Assembly (NCBI GenBank): GCA_021401465.1
Contig: JADDMT010000014.1
Location: forward strand, 62,001-126,000
Reading direction: 5' to 3'
DNA: 64,000 nt
Source: Teratosphaeria epicoccoides
Taxonomy: Eukaryota; Ascomycota; Dothideomycetes; Mycosphaerellales; Teratosphaeriaceae
Under the pieces are notes generated by a model. The model was not told the DNA's origin. It made no database searches and saw nothing but the letters and a program-made list of their open reading frames with translations. The first letter of the stretch is position 1. Each line of letters starts with the position of its first letter. A program made the position numbers and the translations under genes. Of the stretch, positions 43,301-53,251 are shown in pieces.

Positions 43301-43708
43301 CGACACACACCTCATTCCCCACCACAGGACGGGTTCCCGCCACGCCAACACGACTGAGGCGCGGAAGAATCTCGGTGCGCAAAGTACATGGCAGATCCAT
43401 GCCATCCTCTGCGTCTCGAGCGTGAATCGAGAGCAGTACCACTCCGCGCCGCTTGGCCGCCTCGACGCTACGCGCTTGTGACCAAAACCACTCTCCATTG
43501 TCGCGTGCGCCAGTCAGCAGTAGTCGCTTGAGCAATTGCCTCGAACAACGCCATCGCCGCCAAGGCGCCCAAGCCCGAGGTCTTCGCAGCCTTGCAAGGC
43601 GGTAAATCGCGGGGGTTGGGAATCTGCTGAGTGGATGGTTCGGCCTCCTGAGCGTATCGAATGGCTGTGTTCTAGTGACTGCCGCCCCGGCGCTTCAAGA
43701 TGGCAGAT
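40345..43708. other. 3.4 kb gene-poor region with homopolymer and low-complexity tracts
   Basis: No supported gene. Minus frame 40765-41136 (123 codons) and plus frame 42162-42773 (203 codons, Pro/Ser then Ala/Glu/Gly) lack domains and are treated as chance. Low-complexity features include GGA repeats near 42710, GGT repeats near 42740, a G tract of about 12 near 42850 and a C tract with TCCG/TCCA repeats at 43139-43180. Confidence 0.5.
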
Positions 43709-44026
43709 TAAACAACTTCAGCACCCTGCATAGGGAGGCCTTTGCAGGTGCTTTTTAGGTGCTAAAAGCGGTTAGCGCCATGAGCATGGTATCCTAATAA
43801 TAGACTGCGTGTAATCTCGCGTCAATATCGGGTCAGGGCTGGCGCGTACCGGCTTTGATACCATTCACTTATTCAGCGGCGCCTAGCCTTTTTCAATCCA
43901 CGCCTTACCTATCCGAGCACCTGCAAGGCCTTGCAGGTGCTTTGACCGCAATGCCATGGCGCTAACCGTTTTAGGCCTGCAAAGCGCCTGCAAAGGCCTC
44001 CCTATGCAGGTTGCTGAAGGTGTTTA
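43709..44026. mobile_element. 318-bp non-autonomous inverted-repeat element (MITE-like)
   Basis: The left arm (43709-43782) and the right arm (43955-44026, reversed) match over about 73 nt with a handful of differences and two single-base gaps. Both begin TAAACA and share CTGCATAGGGAGGCCTTTGC and GGTTAGCGCCATG. The outermost TA on each side could be a TA target-site duplication, as made by Tc1/mariner-type transposases. The 172-bp interior has no coding capacity but holds a perfect 24-bp palindrome at 43917-43940. It lies 170 bp beyond the stop codon of the GH76 gene. It is read as a non-autonomous DNA transposon; no transposase is in the window. Confidence 0.75.
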
Positions 44027-44196
44027 TGGTCGTGGTGCCGGCGGCCAAGCCACTCGTCACGGTCACCGCTCATCGACGAGCCTCAAGAGCTGCTGGAGCG
44101 CACGGGGAGGTCGAGCTAGCGGGCGTCGCGGATCTTCTGAGCCCAGGCTGTCAGGCATCTCAGACGTCACCGCTCTGTCATCGTGTGAATTTCTCT

Positions 44197-45606
44197 TCAT
44201 ATCTTATTGACAAGCTCGACAGCAGCCATAACATCCAGGACGGCCATCTGCGAGTGACTTGTCGGCATCTCGAACGGCCCGGCCCACCAGGGTCCATACT
44301 GCCCATGCCCATTCGTGTTCCTGCTCTGCTGACTCTCAAAATTAATCTTCACAAAAGTCTTGATGAGTCCTGCCGTCCTCTGCGCCGCTTCACCCCCCGC
44401 TCCCGTCCTCCTGATAACCTCGTACAGAATCGCAAGATGCCTCATCAAAACACTCTTAAACCCCACCGCATCATCGTTCCTCCCCGCCTCGTGATTTCCC
44501 CTCCCGTACGCGCCTTCTTCCGTCAAGACACCATCCGCTTCCACCCACCCTCGATTCCGCATAGCTCGATGCGCCATGTGACACGCGAGAGTCATATATT
44601 CTGCCTGACGCGTGGCTTGGTAGAGGAGGGCGCACGTGCCGATGGGGACTGCGGTGGTGTAGGTGAAGGCCCAGTCCACGGCTTCGTTGGATTGGAGCTT
44701 GATGCCGTCGAGCACGACGCCGTCGTCCGGGCGGTAGCGGCAGCGGAGGATCCAGCCGAGGGAGCAGCGGGCGGTGGAGAGGTAGTCTGGCGAGCTGGCA
44801 GGGGACGTGTGTTTGTTGGAGAGCAGGGCTTGGAGTTTGCTGAGGTGGGATTGTTTCTCGGATGTTCTGCTGGCGCTATCGGTGTTGGCGGCGCCATCCA
44901 CGAGGGCGAGACGGACGCTGAGCTCCGCGTAGAGACCAGTAGAGATGGAGTTGACTTGATCTTCGTCAGGTTTTGTGGTCCAGAAGCACCCGCCTTCCAT
45001 GTCGTAGTCGCCGAAGTTGATCTGCTTTCTCCCGCAGACGCTGCGACCGTTGTGAATGTGGTTCCAGATGCCGCGGGCTCTGTCGAGGAACCAGCGGTCG
45101 CTTCCGAGGGTGTAGAGGTGGACACAAAGCAGAGCCCACCACAGGGTATCGTCATTGAACTCGTTGATCAGGTTGTGATGGCTCCACTCGCATTGCCTGA
45201 CCAAGCTCGCTACTGTCTCGTAGTTGTACTTGCTTCCAACCCAGAGATCGTGCAGGGTGATGGCGGTGTACCCGTTGGCCGTCTGCCACCAGCCTATGCC
45301 GCCTATCTCGCCATTGGGCTGTTTGGACACGAGATAGATGTCTATGGCTCGTCTGGTAATCTGGAGCAGGTTCGGTGGTGGTTGCGGGCGGGTGTCCGCC
45401 CAGGGTGGCATTTCATGTGGCCAGTCGTGGGTGATTTCGCAAGCGTGGTGGAATTCCGACATGGTGATGGATCGGCTCATTGGCAGAGAGAGGTGTTTAA
45501 GACGGGCCTTGAGAGCAGAGGAGGTCAATCCTACCTTGTCATTGCGCATTCTACATAAAGGCGTGGTAATGGTGCTCGTTTCCAGAGCTGACGATATTGA
45601 TGTCAT
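44197..45606 (-). CDS. Glycoside hydrolase family 76 protein (alpha-1,6-mannanase-like)
   Basis: Intronless, 469 aa from the ATG at 45606 (the frame is open to 45642 from a GTG). The alpha/alpha barrel of GH76 is recognisable by WQTANGYTAITLHDLW, the catalytic Asp pair in NEFNDDTLWWALLCVHLY, GGCFWTTKPDEDQVNSISTGLYAELSVRLA and the C-terminal NGHGQYGPWWAG. GH76 enzymes cleave alpha-1,6-mannan; in fungi Dcw1/Dfg5 members help attach GPI-proteins to the wall. This one has neither an obvious signal peptide nor a GPI signal, so it differs from Dcw1/Dfg5 and may act inside the cell, or its true start lies in an unseen upstream exon. It is divergent from ATG16, with 160 bp between starts. Confidence 0.8.
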   Translation of the reverse strand: MTSISSALETSTITTPLCRMRNDKVGLTSSALKARLKHLSLPMSRSITMSEFHHACEITHDWPHEMPPWADTRPQPPPNLLQITRRAIDIYLVSKQPNGEIGGIGWWQTANGYTAITLHDLWVGSKYNYETVASLVRQCEWSHHNLINEFNDDTLWWALLCVHLYTLGSDRWFLDRARGIWNHIHNGRSVCGRKQINFGDYDMEGGCFWTTKPDEDQVNSISTGLYAELSVRLALVDGAANTDSASRTSEKQSHLSKLQALLSNKHTSPASSPDYLSTARCSLGWILRCRYRPDDGVVLDGIKLQSNEAVDWAFTYTTAVPIGTCALLYQATRQAEYMTLACHMAHRAMRNRGWVEADGVLTEEGAYGRGNHEAGRNDDAVGFKSVLMRHLAILYEVIRRTGAGGEAAQRTAGLIKTFVKINFESQQSRNTNGHGQYGPWWAGPFEMPTSHSQMAVLDVMAAVELVNKI

Positions 45607-45766
45607 GATCACATGCGAAAGGGGGTGGGTGCAAGAATTCACATGTCACCCAGGCATGATGGCCCGGCTCTTCCCGCCCAAGCACAGAGACTCGAGCCTG
45701 CACGTGCTCCATGTGCTCTCTCTCACCATCGCATCATCCAGTCGCTCCATCACCACCATGAAGTAG

Positions 45767-46383
45767 ATGTCGACGATGAGTCGCGACTGGATCGAGCAGT
45801 ACTCTGCTGCTCTCACCGAGCGTGACGCACGTGAGCAAGCGCACAAGACATACATTGATGCCTGCACGTCTCGACTCGACCCAGCATTGACATCAAAGCA
45901 ACACGACCCACTGACGCCCACCTGCCAGACACGAGACTCGCACATCGCACCCCCGCTCATCAAGGCAACAGCGGCGAAACACCCCGCAGCCCCACATCCA
46001 GCGACTTCCTCACTCGTCTCCGCACAGACCTCGCGGCGACGCAGAAGGCGCGAACGAGCCTCCAATCGCAGGTCGACCAGCTCACCGCCACTCTTGACAC
46101 GCTGCATGCCCAGCACAAGACCGCGACTGCCCGAATCTCGCTCCTGTCGCGGCAGAAGACGGATGTGGAGCGGAAGCTGCGCGACCGGGACGACGAGCTG
46201 ACGGGGAAGGCGCGCCTGGTCACCGAGGCGCAGGACGAGATGGTGGCGTTGGGCTTGCAGTTGAATGTGGCGGAGCAGAGGACGGAGAGGTTGAGGGAGG
46301 AGAATGAGGAGTTGGTGGCGCGGTGGATGAAGAGGATGGCCGAGGAGGCGGACAAGATGAATACCGAGTCCAAGTGGGAGTGA
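45767..46383 (+). CDS. ATG16: Autophagy protein Atg16
   Basis: Two exons, 45767..45867 and 45936..46383, give 182 aa. The N-terminal Atg5-binding helix is DWIEQYSAALTERDAREQAHKTYIDA. A Ser/Thr/Pro linker follows, and then a long coiled coil (DFLTRLRTDLAATQKARTSL through LLSRQKTDVERKLRDRDDEL, then VALGLQLNVAEQRTERLREENEELV) that dimerises the protein. The end, RWMKRMAEEADKMN, is the conserved fungal Atg16 terminus. With Atg12-Atg5, Atg16 forms the E3-like complex that directs Atg8 lipidation at the phagophore. The intron (68 nt) uses a weak GTCTCG donor and a GAG acceptor; it was chosen because it joins the two Atg16 blocks in frame. An ATG nine bases downstream (45776) is equally possible. 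Confidence 0.75.
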
Positions 46384-47649
46384 CGCTGACTGATCACAAG
46401 ACGCGTGACATACACCATCATATCCGAAAGACGCTTCTATATCCATCTCAAAAGCATCCTACTTGTTTTACTCCTGGCATTCTGGTCGGTTGCAGCTCCG
46501 TGGTCCATGTATGGCTTATTAACAGATGATGCCGCGCTACCAAAGCTTATTCTTCTTCACTTGTCACGTTCGGCCGGAACCACATGCGGAGCGAAACCTC
46601 TGCAACAGAACAGCGGGCGTTGCCTGGGCTTCGAACGCATGCTTGTCATAACATGAGCACTTTAGAGTCGGGCTACGCTCGATGCTACACGTCGTCGCCC
46701 TTTTGAGCAGAGCAATAGGCCTCCGGTTGTTGGCGTGCTGGCTCAAATTCTGTTATGACCGCACCGTAGGAGTCGTTCACCGACGAACGTGAGCCACAGA
46801 CTAGCAGCGAACCTCAGAGGTGGCGCTGCGGTTACGACGTGCATCTTGGCGTAGCGAAACCAAGCCTGCAATTGGTGTCATTGCGAGAAGCGTAGCATCA
46901 TGACAAGGCCGGTGTACTTTGCGTGCAGGGCGTGCTGGGCCTGAGCTGCGTTCCAGCTGCAGAGGATCATTGACTTTGCGTGATATTGGAAGAGCCTGAG
47001 GGTTTGCTGATATTTCCTTGAGATCCAATGCCCACAGCTCGATCACGAAGATGGACCGAGCGGTGCCCGGTGCTGTTGTCCGTTGCTGCTTGGGCTCTTC
47101 CGCAGTATGAGGGAAAAAGGCCTTTCGGGGCCTGCGCACATGCCTTTCTTTTCGGGGGTGCTCTTTCCGTAATGAATCCTCCTCGAGCGCAGAACTTTCG
47201 TGAGGTTGGATTACACGTGTGCTCATAGCAGAAGAATCAATGCCATCCCATCGCGACAAGTATTGTCTGCGGTGATTATCCACATCAAAAGGGCATGGAA
47301 TGTAGATTGGAGGAACATGGCTTACTCAGCTGCCGACCGCGGTGAATGTTCCTTGGATCTTGAGCGTTTGGCATGAGATGTCAGATTGCGTAATACATTA
47401 TCATTTGATATAGTATAGTATGGATAAGGTTATTGTGCCTCGCTCAGAGCCACAATGACAGGCTACACCGACCTAGCGCCGCGCTAGATAAGAACTGCCA
47501 GCATAAGCATATATGTGCATGTACAAGCCCAAAAGCAGATGCAATCACATCTTTTGTCACAGCTGTACAATTGAGAGTCATTCAAATTCGTATTGCAAAC
47601 ACCAATCTCCATTGCAGGATAGTCAGCCTCGTCAACTCCGGCTCATAGC
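46384..47649. other. Convergent intergenic region
   Basis: 1.27 kb between the 3' ends of ATG16 and the NTF2-like gene. A 160-codon minus frame (46801-47283) has no recognisable domain. Nothing else seen. Confidence 0.45.
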
Positions 47650-48468
47650 TCATTTGGTCGGGGCTGGAGTCTCAGTAATGGTAGTCGTCCAGCTGAATGC
47701 CGTGGGGCCAGCGCCGAAGTCGTAAGTCGCCGTGATGGTCTGGGTCACAACCATGACGCTTCCGGTGGGAGCAGACGAGATCGTTGTTGTCGGCGAAGCG
47801 GACGACGAGCCGCTGTCTGCTCCATCGGCACCCGTCGAGTTTGTACCGTAGGAGGAGACAGGGTCGATGCCGCCAACACAGATGCCTGCGTCGTTTAGGT
47901 TCTGGAGCCAGGCACCGGCATCGAACTCGGAAAAGACCGTGCTGATCTGATATGGATATGTGTTGCCCGATGGCGCGGGCGTGACTTCAGCGCTGATGAT
48001 GCCGACGACCGGACGGACATTCGTAATCGGGGCGGTGTTCGTGCTCTCCCATCTGAAGACGACTGTGTCGCAAGAGTGCCATATGTTGAGCTGGTTGAAG
48101 TTGATCGATGCTTGTTGACCCTGGCCGGAAATGAACTGGGCACGGCTAGTGAAGGATGCACCGATCAAGGGTAGAACTTCGGACTGTGCATCGCTTCCAG
48201 TCGGACATGAGTCGATCAATGTGTTGACGGATTCGGAGTAGTCGGTGAAATCCTCGGCTAGTAGCGAGTTGGCAATGTCTTCCCAGCCAGAGGCGAGCTC
48301 GATCAGCTGGCCGTAGCCGGTAGCGACTTGCTGCGCATCGGCATCAGTCATGCAGGAGCTGTCTTGACGTTCAAAGAGGTTGGAAGATGATTCTGCAGCG
48401 GCATGTGGAGCTGCAAGAGAGGTGGCGACGAAGAGGCCGGCAACGAATAAGCTAGCGAATGGAGCCAT
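47650..48468 (-). CDS. Secreted NTF2-like domain protein
   Basis: Intronless, 272 aa. The signal peptide (ASLFVAGLFVATSLAAPHA) is followed by a possible Kex2 site (FERQ near residue 34). Residues 38-200 have the shape of an NTF2/SnoaL-like fold: CMTDADAQQVATGYGQLI, IANSLLAEDFTDYSESVNTLI, then a long beta-rich part (INFNQLNIWHSCDTVVFRWES). Residues from about 205 are a Ser/Thr/Gly-rich linker that may be O-glycosylated, ending in a short Thr-rich tail (TTTITETPAPTK) without a clear GPI signal. Proteins of this type are common and little characterised in the secretomes of Dothideomycetes. No enzymatic residues can be named. Confidence 0.78.
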   Translation of the reverse strand: MAPFASLFVAGLFVATSLAAPHAAAESSSNLFERQDSSCMTDADAQQVATGYGQLIELASGWEDIANSLLAEDFTDYSESVNTLIDSCPTGSDAQSEVLPLIGASFTSRAQFISGQGQQASINFNQLNIWHSCDTVVFRWESTNTAPITNVRPVVGIISAEVTPAPSGNTYPYQISTVFSEFDAGAWLQNLNDAGICVGGIDPVSSYGTNSTGADGADSGSSSASPTTTISSAPTGSVMVVTQTITATYDFGAGPTAFSWTTTITETPAPTK

Positions 48469-48836
48469 TGTTGTGAGATGCTGTGCGACCTGAGGTTGTG
48501 CGGGTTCAGATATTGTCTTCGACGCCGATTCAAGTCCTGCTTTGAGGAAGGAGTCTGACAGTACAAGAGTGGACGACTTGTGCCAGAGACCGCGCTACTG
48601 GTATTTATTTTACTTACTGCTGTGAAATGATGGAAGTACAGGACCGTCATGAGGGCAACCAAGCTGCTACATATAGTGTACCATGTGGATCAACGCACGC
48701 CCACCTGCATTGCTTTGGCGGGGTTAATCCTCCGGCGACGGCATATTTTTGGGCGAAATCTGCCTCACCACTCAGCCCACTCACTACTGTACTCGATGGC
48801 ATCAGACGTAGCGAGTGCTTGCCTCAGCATCCCATC

Positions 48837-49002
48837 TTGGTAGGGACCGCGCCAAGGTCTGGTAGGGAGCACCCGAACCTAGCCACACGCCACAAGCTTG
48901 GCACGATTTTGATCAACAGATTAACAGAGTTCTCATTGAAAAGGGAACGATCTCTCCTAAGTTAGCATGGTCCCTACCAGACCTTGGGGCGGTCCCTACC
49001 AA
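48837..49002. mobile_element. 166-bp inverted-repeat element (MITE-like)
   Basis: Left arm 48837-48868 and right arm 48971-49002 (reversed) match at 31 of 32 positions, starting TTGGTAGGGACCG. Each arm contains the word GGTAGGGA twice. The 100-bp interior is AT-richer and has no coding frame. No clear target-site duplication flanks it. The size and arms suit a short non-autonomous DNA element, but a hairpin-forming regulatory repeat is possible. Confidence 0.6.
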
Positions 49003-51287
49003 AACGGCTCAGCATCAGGTCACGGAAGACCAAGATAGTGTAGGTGAGCGAGCCGGGACGACCGATCGGCTGCTTGAACCAGGTTATACGGCAGACGGCC
49101 CGCATTTGAGTCTCGCCCGTGCAGATGCGCTGATGTGAGGTGTGATCATGGGTATTGTCATTCATGCGGTTACCCAGTCGCCACGGCGTTCACCTCCTCG
49201 GTGCTGGCAGCATTTTAAGTCCATCCTGTCGAACGTGCATTGAGCTTATGCACGTATCCTGCGGTCTGGCTATCGATTCTGCTCGATTGGTCGAACAAGC
49301 CAGCACCTGTACTGGCCCGGCTCGCGCCAGCGTGGTGATGGTGGACTGATCAAGCATAGGCTCAGCCCCAACCGTAGGATTGTCAGCAACGCTCTTTGTC
49401 GTAGCAATGATCATCCATCAGGGCGGGCTGAGAATACGGCGAGATTGAGAAAGTAATCTTCGATATCTTTAGCAGCATAGATTCACAGAGGAAGGCACTC
49501 GGCTGAGCCAAGGCAATGGAAAAGCTTTATGCCGGCCTTGGCGGCCCCAAAGTGTACACGGAATCAAATTCTTAGCTTTCAACCTTCCACCGCCACCTCA
49601 ACCATGTCTTCCTCATCGTGACGCAGACGAGACGGCACTCCCGCAACGACCACGATCCGCTCTCGTGTTCAGTGTTGACAAAACTCATCTTAGCCTCAAC
49701 CGACTAAGTCACTAGAACAACCCCACAGACGCCGCATCAATAATCCCCAGACTATTGGATCACCATGCAGGATGACAGCCAGCCCCTCACCCTCAACACC
49801 TTCCTCTCCAGCACAATAATAATCACGCGATGAAAATGCTAGAGCTTTCACTCCTCATAGCCGTGCTCCTCTGATCTCAGTGGCATCACGGCTAGCATTC
49901 AGAGTAGAGAGTGTGGACAGAGTCGCCATATTGAAAACCCCGGCACCTATCACAATGCAGGAATCCGGTCTCCGCTGCTTGTCCACTCTGGCCACGTATT
50001 GCTGGGGATGGACTGATGTGGAGACGACATGTCAGTATTCACACGCTCAGTAGTGGCGTGCAGAGGTTTCTCGGAAACAAGGCCGCGCAGATGAACAGCA
50101 TCAGATTTGGCCGTGGCTCCAGCGAGCTTCGCTGGTACATCTGGCATGCAGCACTTTGCGTCAGCTTACCGATTGCGCACTATTGCTTGATCGTCTCACT
50201 GAATATTCGTGCAAATATTTGGCTTGGCTTGCGCCTCGTCGCCAGATCAGTGGGTTGACCTGGAGGCTGGAGCTGTTGCGTAGCGGCTGATTGGCGGGCC
50301 TCATCATTGTTCAGTCGGTTCATGCGCCAGCACGAACTCGGCTTTCACTGCACCATGCCCTGATGCCCGAAGCATATGCCGCTCAAAGCATCGCTGGGGC
50401 TATGTACCCCGGTCCCGGTCGAATGAGCCGGGTCACACACCTGTCAGCGACGTGTAACCGTGATCAACGCCTCGAACTGATCGCAAGTCGGCACAAGAGC
50501 CGAATCTGTCGTGCCCGTATTCGGATGCCGTCTCCGGCGAATTAAGCGCCCTGGCAGTCCCAAGCCAAACCTCTTCACGAAGTTTCTCAAGGCTCTTCAG
50601 CTTGGCCGACGCCGCTTAGTCTCGATGGGTAAGATCTACCGGCAGAATAAGCCAAGCTGTGGACCGAACAGTCTATCTACATGACCATTCTTAGACGTAT
50701 GGATCCAAGCAAGCTACGGTGCAGAACTCAAATGTTTTCCACTGATGGCTGTGTTTGTAGGTCAATCTTTCCAATCACAATGCACCACTTTCCTTGATTC
50801 AAATACGCTGGGTCAATGACAAGAACAGCAAATCCACCATGCACGTCTGCCTTCATATTCTGCGACGACATACAGGTCACATTTTGCACTTGACATGGTC
50901 GGTCCAGGCGATCACGACTTTGCCGTTGCTCCAGTGACTGCTCTTTCGAATGCGAACAAAGCTGCATGGAAAAGTCAGCCATCATTGGACAGAGAAGGCT
51001 TTGATCTATATCAACCGACCACTAGCTGGACCACGCGGGGAACAAAGACAGAGAGGACCGACGAACATGCTATTGAGCACCACATCGAGCGAGCTGCACA
51101 TGATTGCCGTGAAGTGTCCATTGATAAGTTTGCTCAATTCCTGTGTGCCTTGATATTTTGCCCAGACCATCGCGATTCAGCATTGTAACGATTTCCTATC
51201 CACCTGACTTTCGTCGCTCTTCCTGCTACTGGTTAGCACATTCGTTATAACAACCAAACGAGAACGAACACATAGAATCCAGCAAAA
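49003..51287. other. Gene-poor region
   Basis: 2.3 kb with only short frames in all phases and no domain signatures. No tRNA or repeat structure could be supported. Confidence 0.45.
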
Positions 51288-51767
51288 ATGAAGCTCATCA
51301 CCCTCAATCTCCTCGCCCTCGCCAGCCTGGCCACAGCCCTGCCCAGAAATACTCCCCTACCCGAAAATAATGAGAGCACACCCTTCGAAAACGACGACGG
51401 CACCCTTTCTCCCAAAAGCACCCACATCCCTCTCCTCACCCGAAGCGAACCCCTCCCAGACAACACGCAATCCTGCAAAGCAACCCAATACGGCAAGGAC
51501 GAAGTGGACGGCGTGCTTGCGCCCCTGTGGTACGAGGTCACGATCGGCGTCCCCTACTCCGAAGCCATGTGCAAGGAAATCGTGTCCAGCGTGATGGACA
51601 AAACTGTAGGGACGTGGTATCGGGAGAGCAGGCACCAGTGCTTGAAGACGAAGAATGGGCAGTTGAAATTCCAGTTTGATGCGGGAACGAAGAATCATGA
51701 GTACCGGATCAATTACGCGTTGCATCAGGTGTTCCCGTTGATCGGGGTTAACTGTCCGGGGAGCTGA
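51288..51767 (+). CDS. Small secreted protein, effector-like
   Basis: Intronless, 159 aa. A clean signal peptide (LITLNLLALASLATALP) is followed by a short acidic, Ser/Thr/Pro pro-region to about residue 60 that contains a dibasic-free stretch. The mature part is a compact domain with four cysteines (in SCKATQ, MCKEIV, QCLKTK and NCPGS), enough for two disulfides, and a central ITIGVPYS-like strand and helix (EAMCKEIVSSVMDKT). No enzymatic motif is visible. Small size, secretion and even Cys number are features of fungal effector candidates, but equally of ordinary secreted proteins. It is isolated, with gene-poor sequence upstream. Confidence 0.75.
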   Translation: MKLITLNLLALASLATALPRNTPLPENNESTPFENDDGTLSPKSTHIPLLTRSEPLPDNTQSCKATQYGKDEVDGVLAPLWYEVTIGVPYSEAMCKEIVSSVMDKTVGTWYRESRHQCLKTKNGQLKFQFDAGTKNHEYRINYALHQVFPLIGVNCPGS

Positions 51768-52003
51768 GGTGGAGGGAGGGAATGAGAGAGTTCTGGAGAG
51801 TGGGTTGGGGTCTGGTTCGAGTTGCGGTGTTGGTTTTTGGTTTCAATGAACGGCATGTCGTGAGTTGGTAGGAGCATGAAAATGTGATTTAGTGGCGATG
51901 ACTCGGTGTCTCTGCATCTACGAAACCCTCGTGGTCTGTGCTACACAATGCAAGTTCTCAGAAGGCATGATAAGAATTGGATTTCCGGTGTGGTGTCGAT
52001 GAT

Positions 52004-52561
52004 TTAAATTTCTTTGGATTTCCCCCCAGCCTGCCTCCGCCTCTCCACCTTCATCTCACTAAACTCCCTCCTCACAACCTCAAACGACCTACCTTCCGCC
52101 TCAGCCCGCCGCTGCAACGCATTATCCACATACCGCTTCATGGTCGTCTGCGAAGCCGCAATACCAGGATACAGCACTTTCAGGATCTCTGCTAGACCGC
52201 TGTAACTGTGATCCGCCGCGAGCGAGAGGAGCTCCTCGTCGTCTGGCATGCCTGCTGATGTACCATTAGCTTTGTTGGCTGCGCTGGCGCCTACTGTGGT
52301 TGATGGAGAGGGTCCAGAATTGTATTCATGCTCGTCATCGTCGTCAGCAGCTGGAGGAGCAGCAGGAGGAGCAGCAAGATGGGGACGAGGATGGGGAGGA
52401 GGAGTGTAAGGTGTGTAGGAGGGGTTGGTGATTGGATCGTTAATCGGAGTCCATTTTGGGAGGTCGAGTGGCAGAGTCGACTTCACGTTGGTGTGTAAAG
52501 CATCGGTCGATGGTGTAGCCATGGTGGGTTGGAGAGCCTGCTCCTCGTGGTGCTCCTCCAT
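52004..52561 (-). CDS. Hypothetical protein, disordered with C-terminal helices
   Basis: Single exon, 185 aa from the ATG at 52561. A second in-frame ATG at 52711 would add 50 residues of Ser/Tyr-rich, leader-like sequence and is disfavoured. The first 110 residues are Pro/Ala/Thr-rich with an Asp run. The C-terminal 80 residues look folded: ELLSLAADHSYSGLAEILKVLYPG, TMKRYVDNALQRRAEAEGR, FEVVRREFSEMKVERRRQ. No family recognised. Confidence 0.6.
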   Translation of the reverse strand: MEEHHEEQALQPTMATPSTDALHTNVKSTLPLDLPKWTPINDPITNPSYTPYTPPPHPRPHLAAPPAAPPAADDDDEHEYNSGPSPSTTVGASAANKANGTSAGMPDDEELLSLAADHSYSGLAEILKVLYPGIAASQTTMKRYVDNALQRRAEAEGRSFEVVRREFSEMKVERRRQAGGKSKEI

Positions 52562-53251
52562 GGCAGTTGAAGTGGTAACAGGGGTGGGACCCTTCCCTGC
52601 GTACTTGCTTCTGAATCGGATGAAGTGGAAAGTCGTTGTGTGTGGTCCTTGAATCGATGATAGGCTCACTGAGCTATATACTGTCGAAGAATAATACTCA
52701 TAGGAAACCATCCGAGGCTCAAAGCAGAAACAAAAAAGGACAAGGCTATTCTAGGTCCGCAATCCATTGTTTCGTTCCGTCTTTCGTCAATGCCATTGTA
52801 CCAGTATACTTGTACGGCCAACCAATTGGGAAGTCGATACTGCGGCAGTGTACAGTGAACCCAGCCAACGAGAGAGCACCCGGTATGTCTGCGAGTTTGT
52901 GCTTGATCGACAGACTGCCGCTCGTAAGTCTCACTCCAGGCTTTGTTGCGAACGTTGTGAGCATTCCACGCATTCTTGTCGCGCCGAGAGGTCCGGATGC
53001 GCAGCAGGAACAGTGCAGAGCTCACCAGGCACGAGACAGATCCGCAAGCCTGCGATGTTATGGTAGTAGCAGTGCCACAAAGAGTATGTGGGATTGAGCG
53101 GATCAAGCTTTCTTCTGATCATACGTACGTACGTCCGTCCTTTTGCAGACCACTTACGCTTACCATGCCTTTGTCATCCAAAACGATACCAAGTCCGCAA
53201 CGACGACCGTGAATTCCTCAAAGCTTACAATGCAGTCACGGAGAACAGCCT
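52562..53251. other. Intergenic region
   Basis: 690 bp between two minus-strand genes: leader/promoter of the hypothetical gene and 3' flank of TPI1. It includes a short TACG repeat near 53123. Frames of up to 153 codons occur here on both strands but lack domains. Confidence 0.4.

Noticed and set aside
44011..45558. 515-codon plus-strand frame opposite the GH76 gene
   Set aside because: It is an antisense shadow; the minus strand carries the GH76 motifs throughout.
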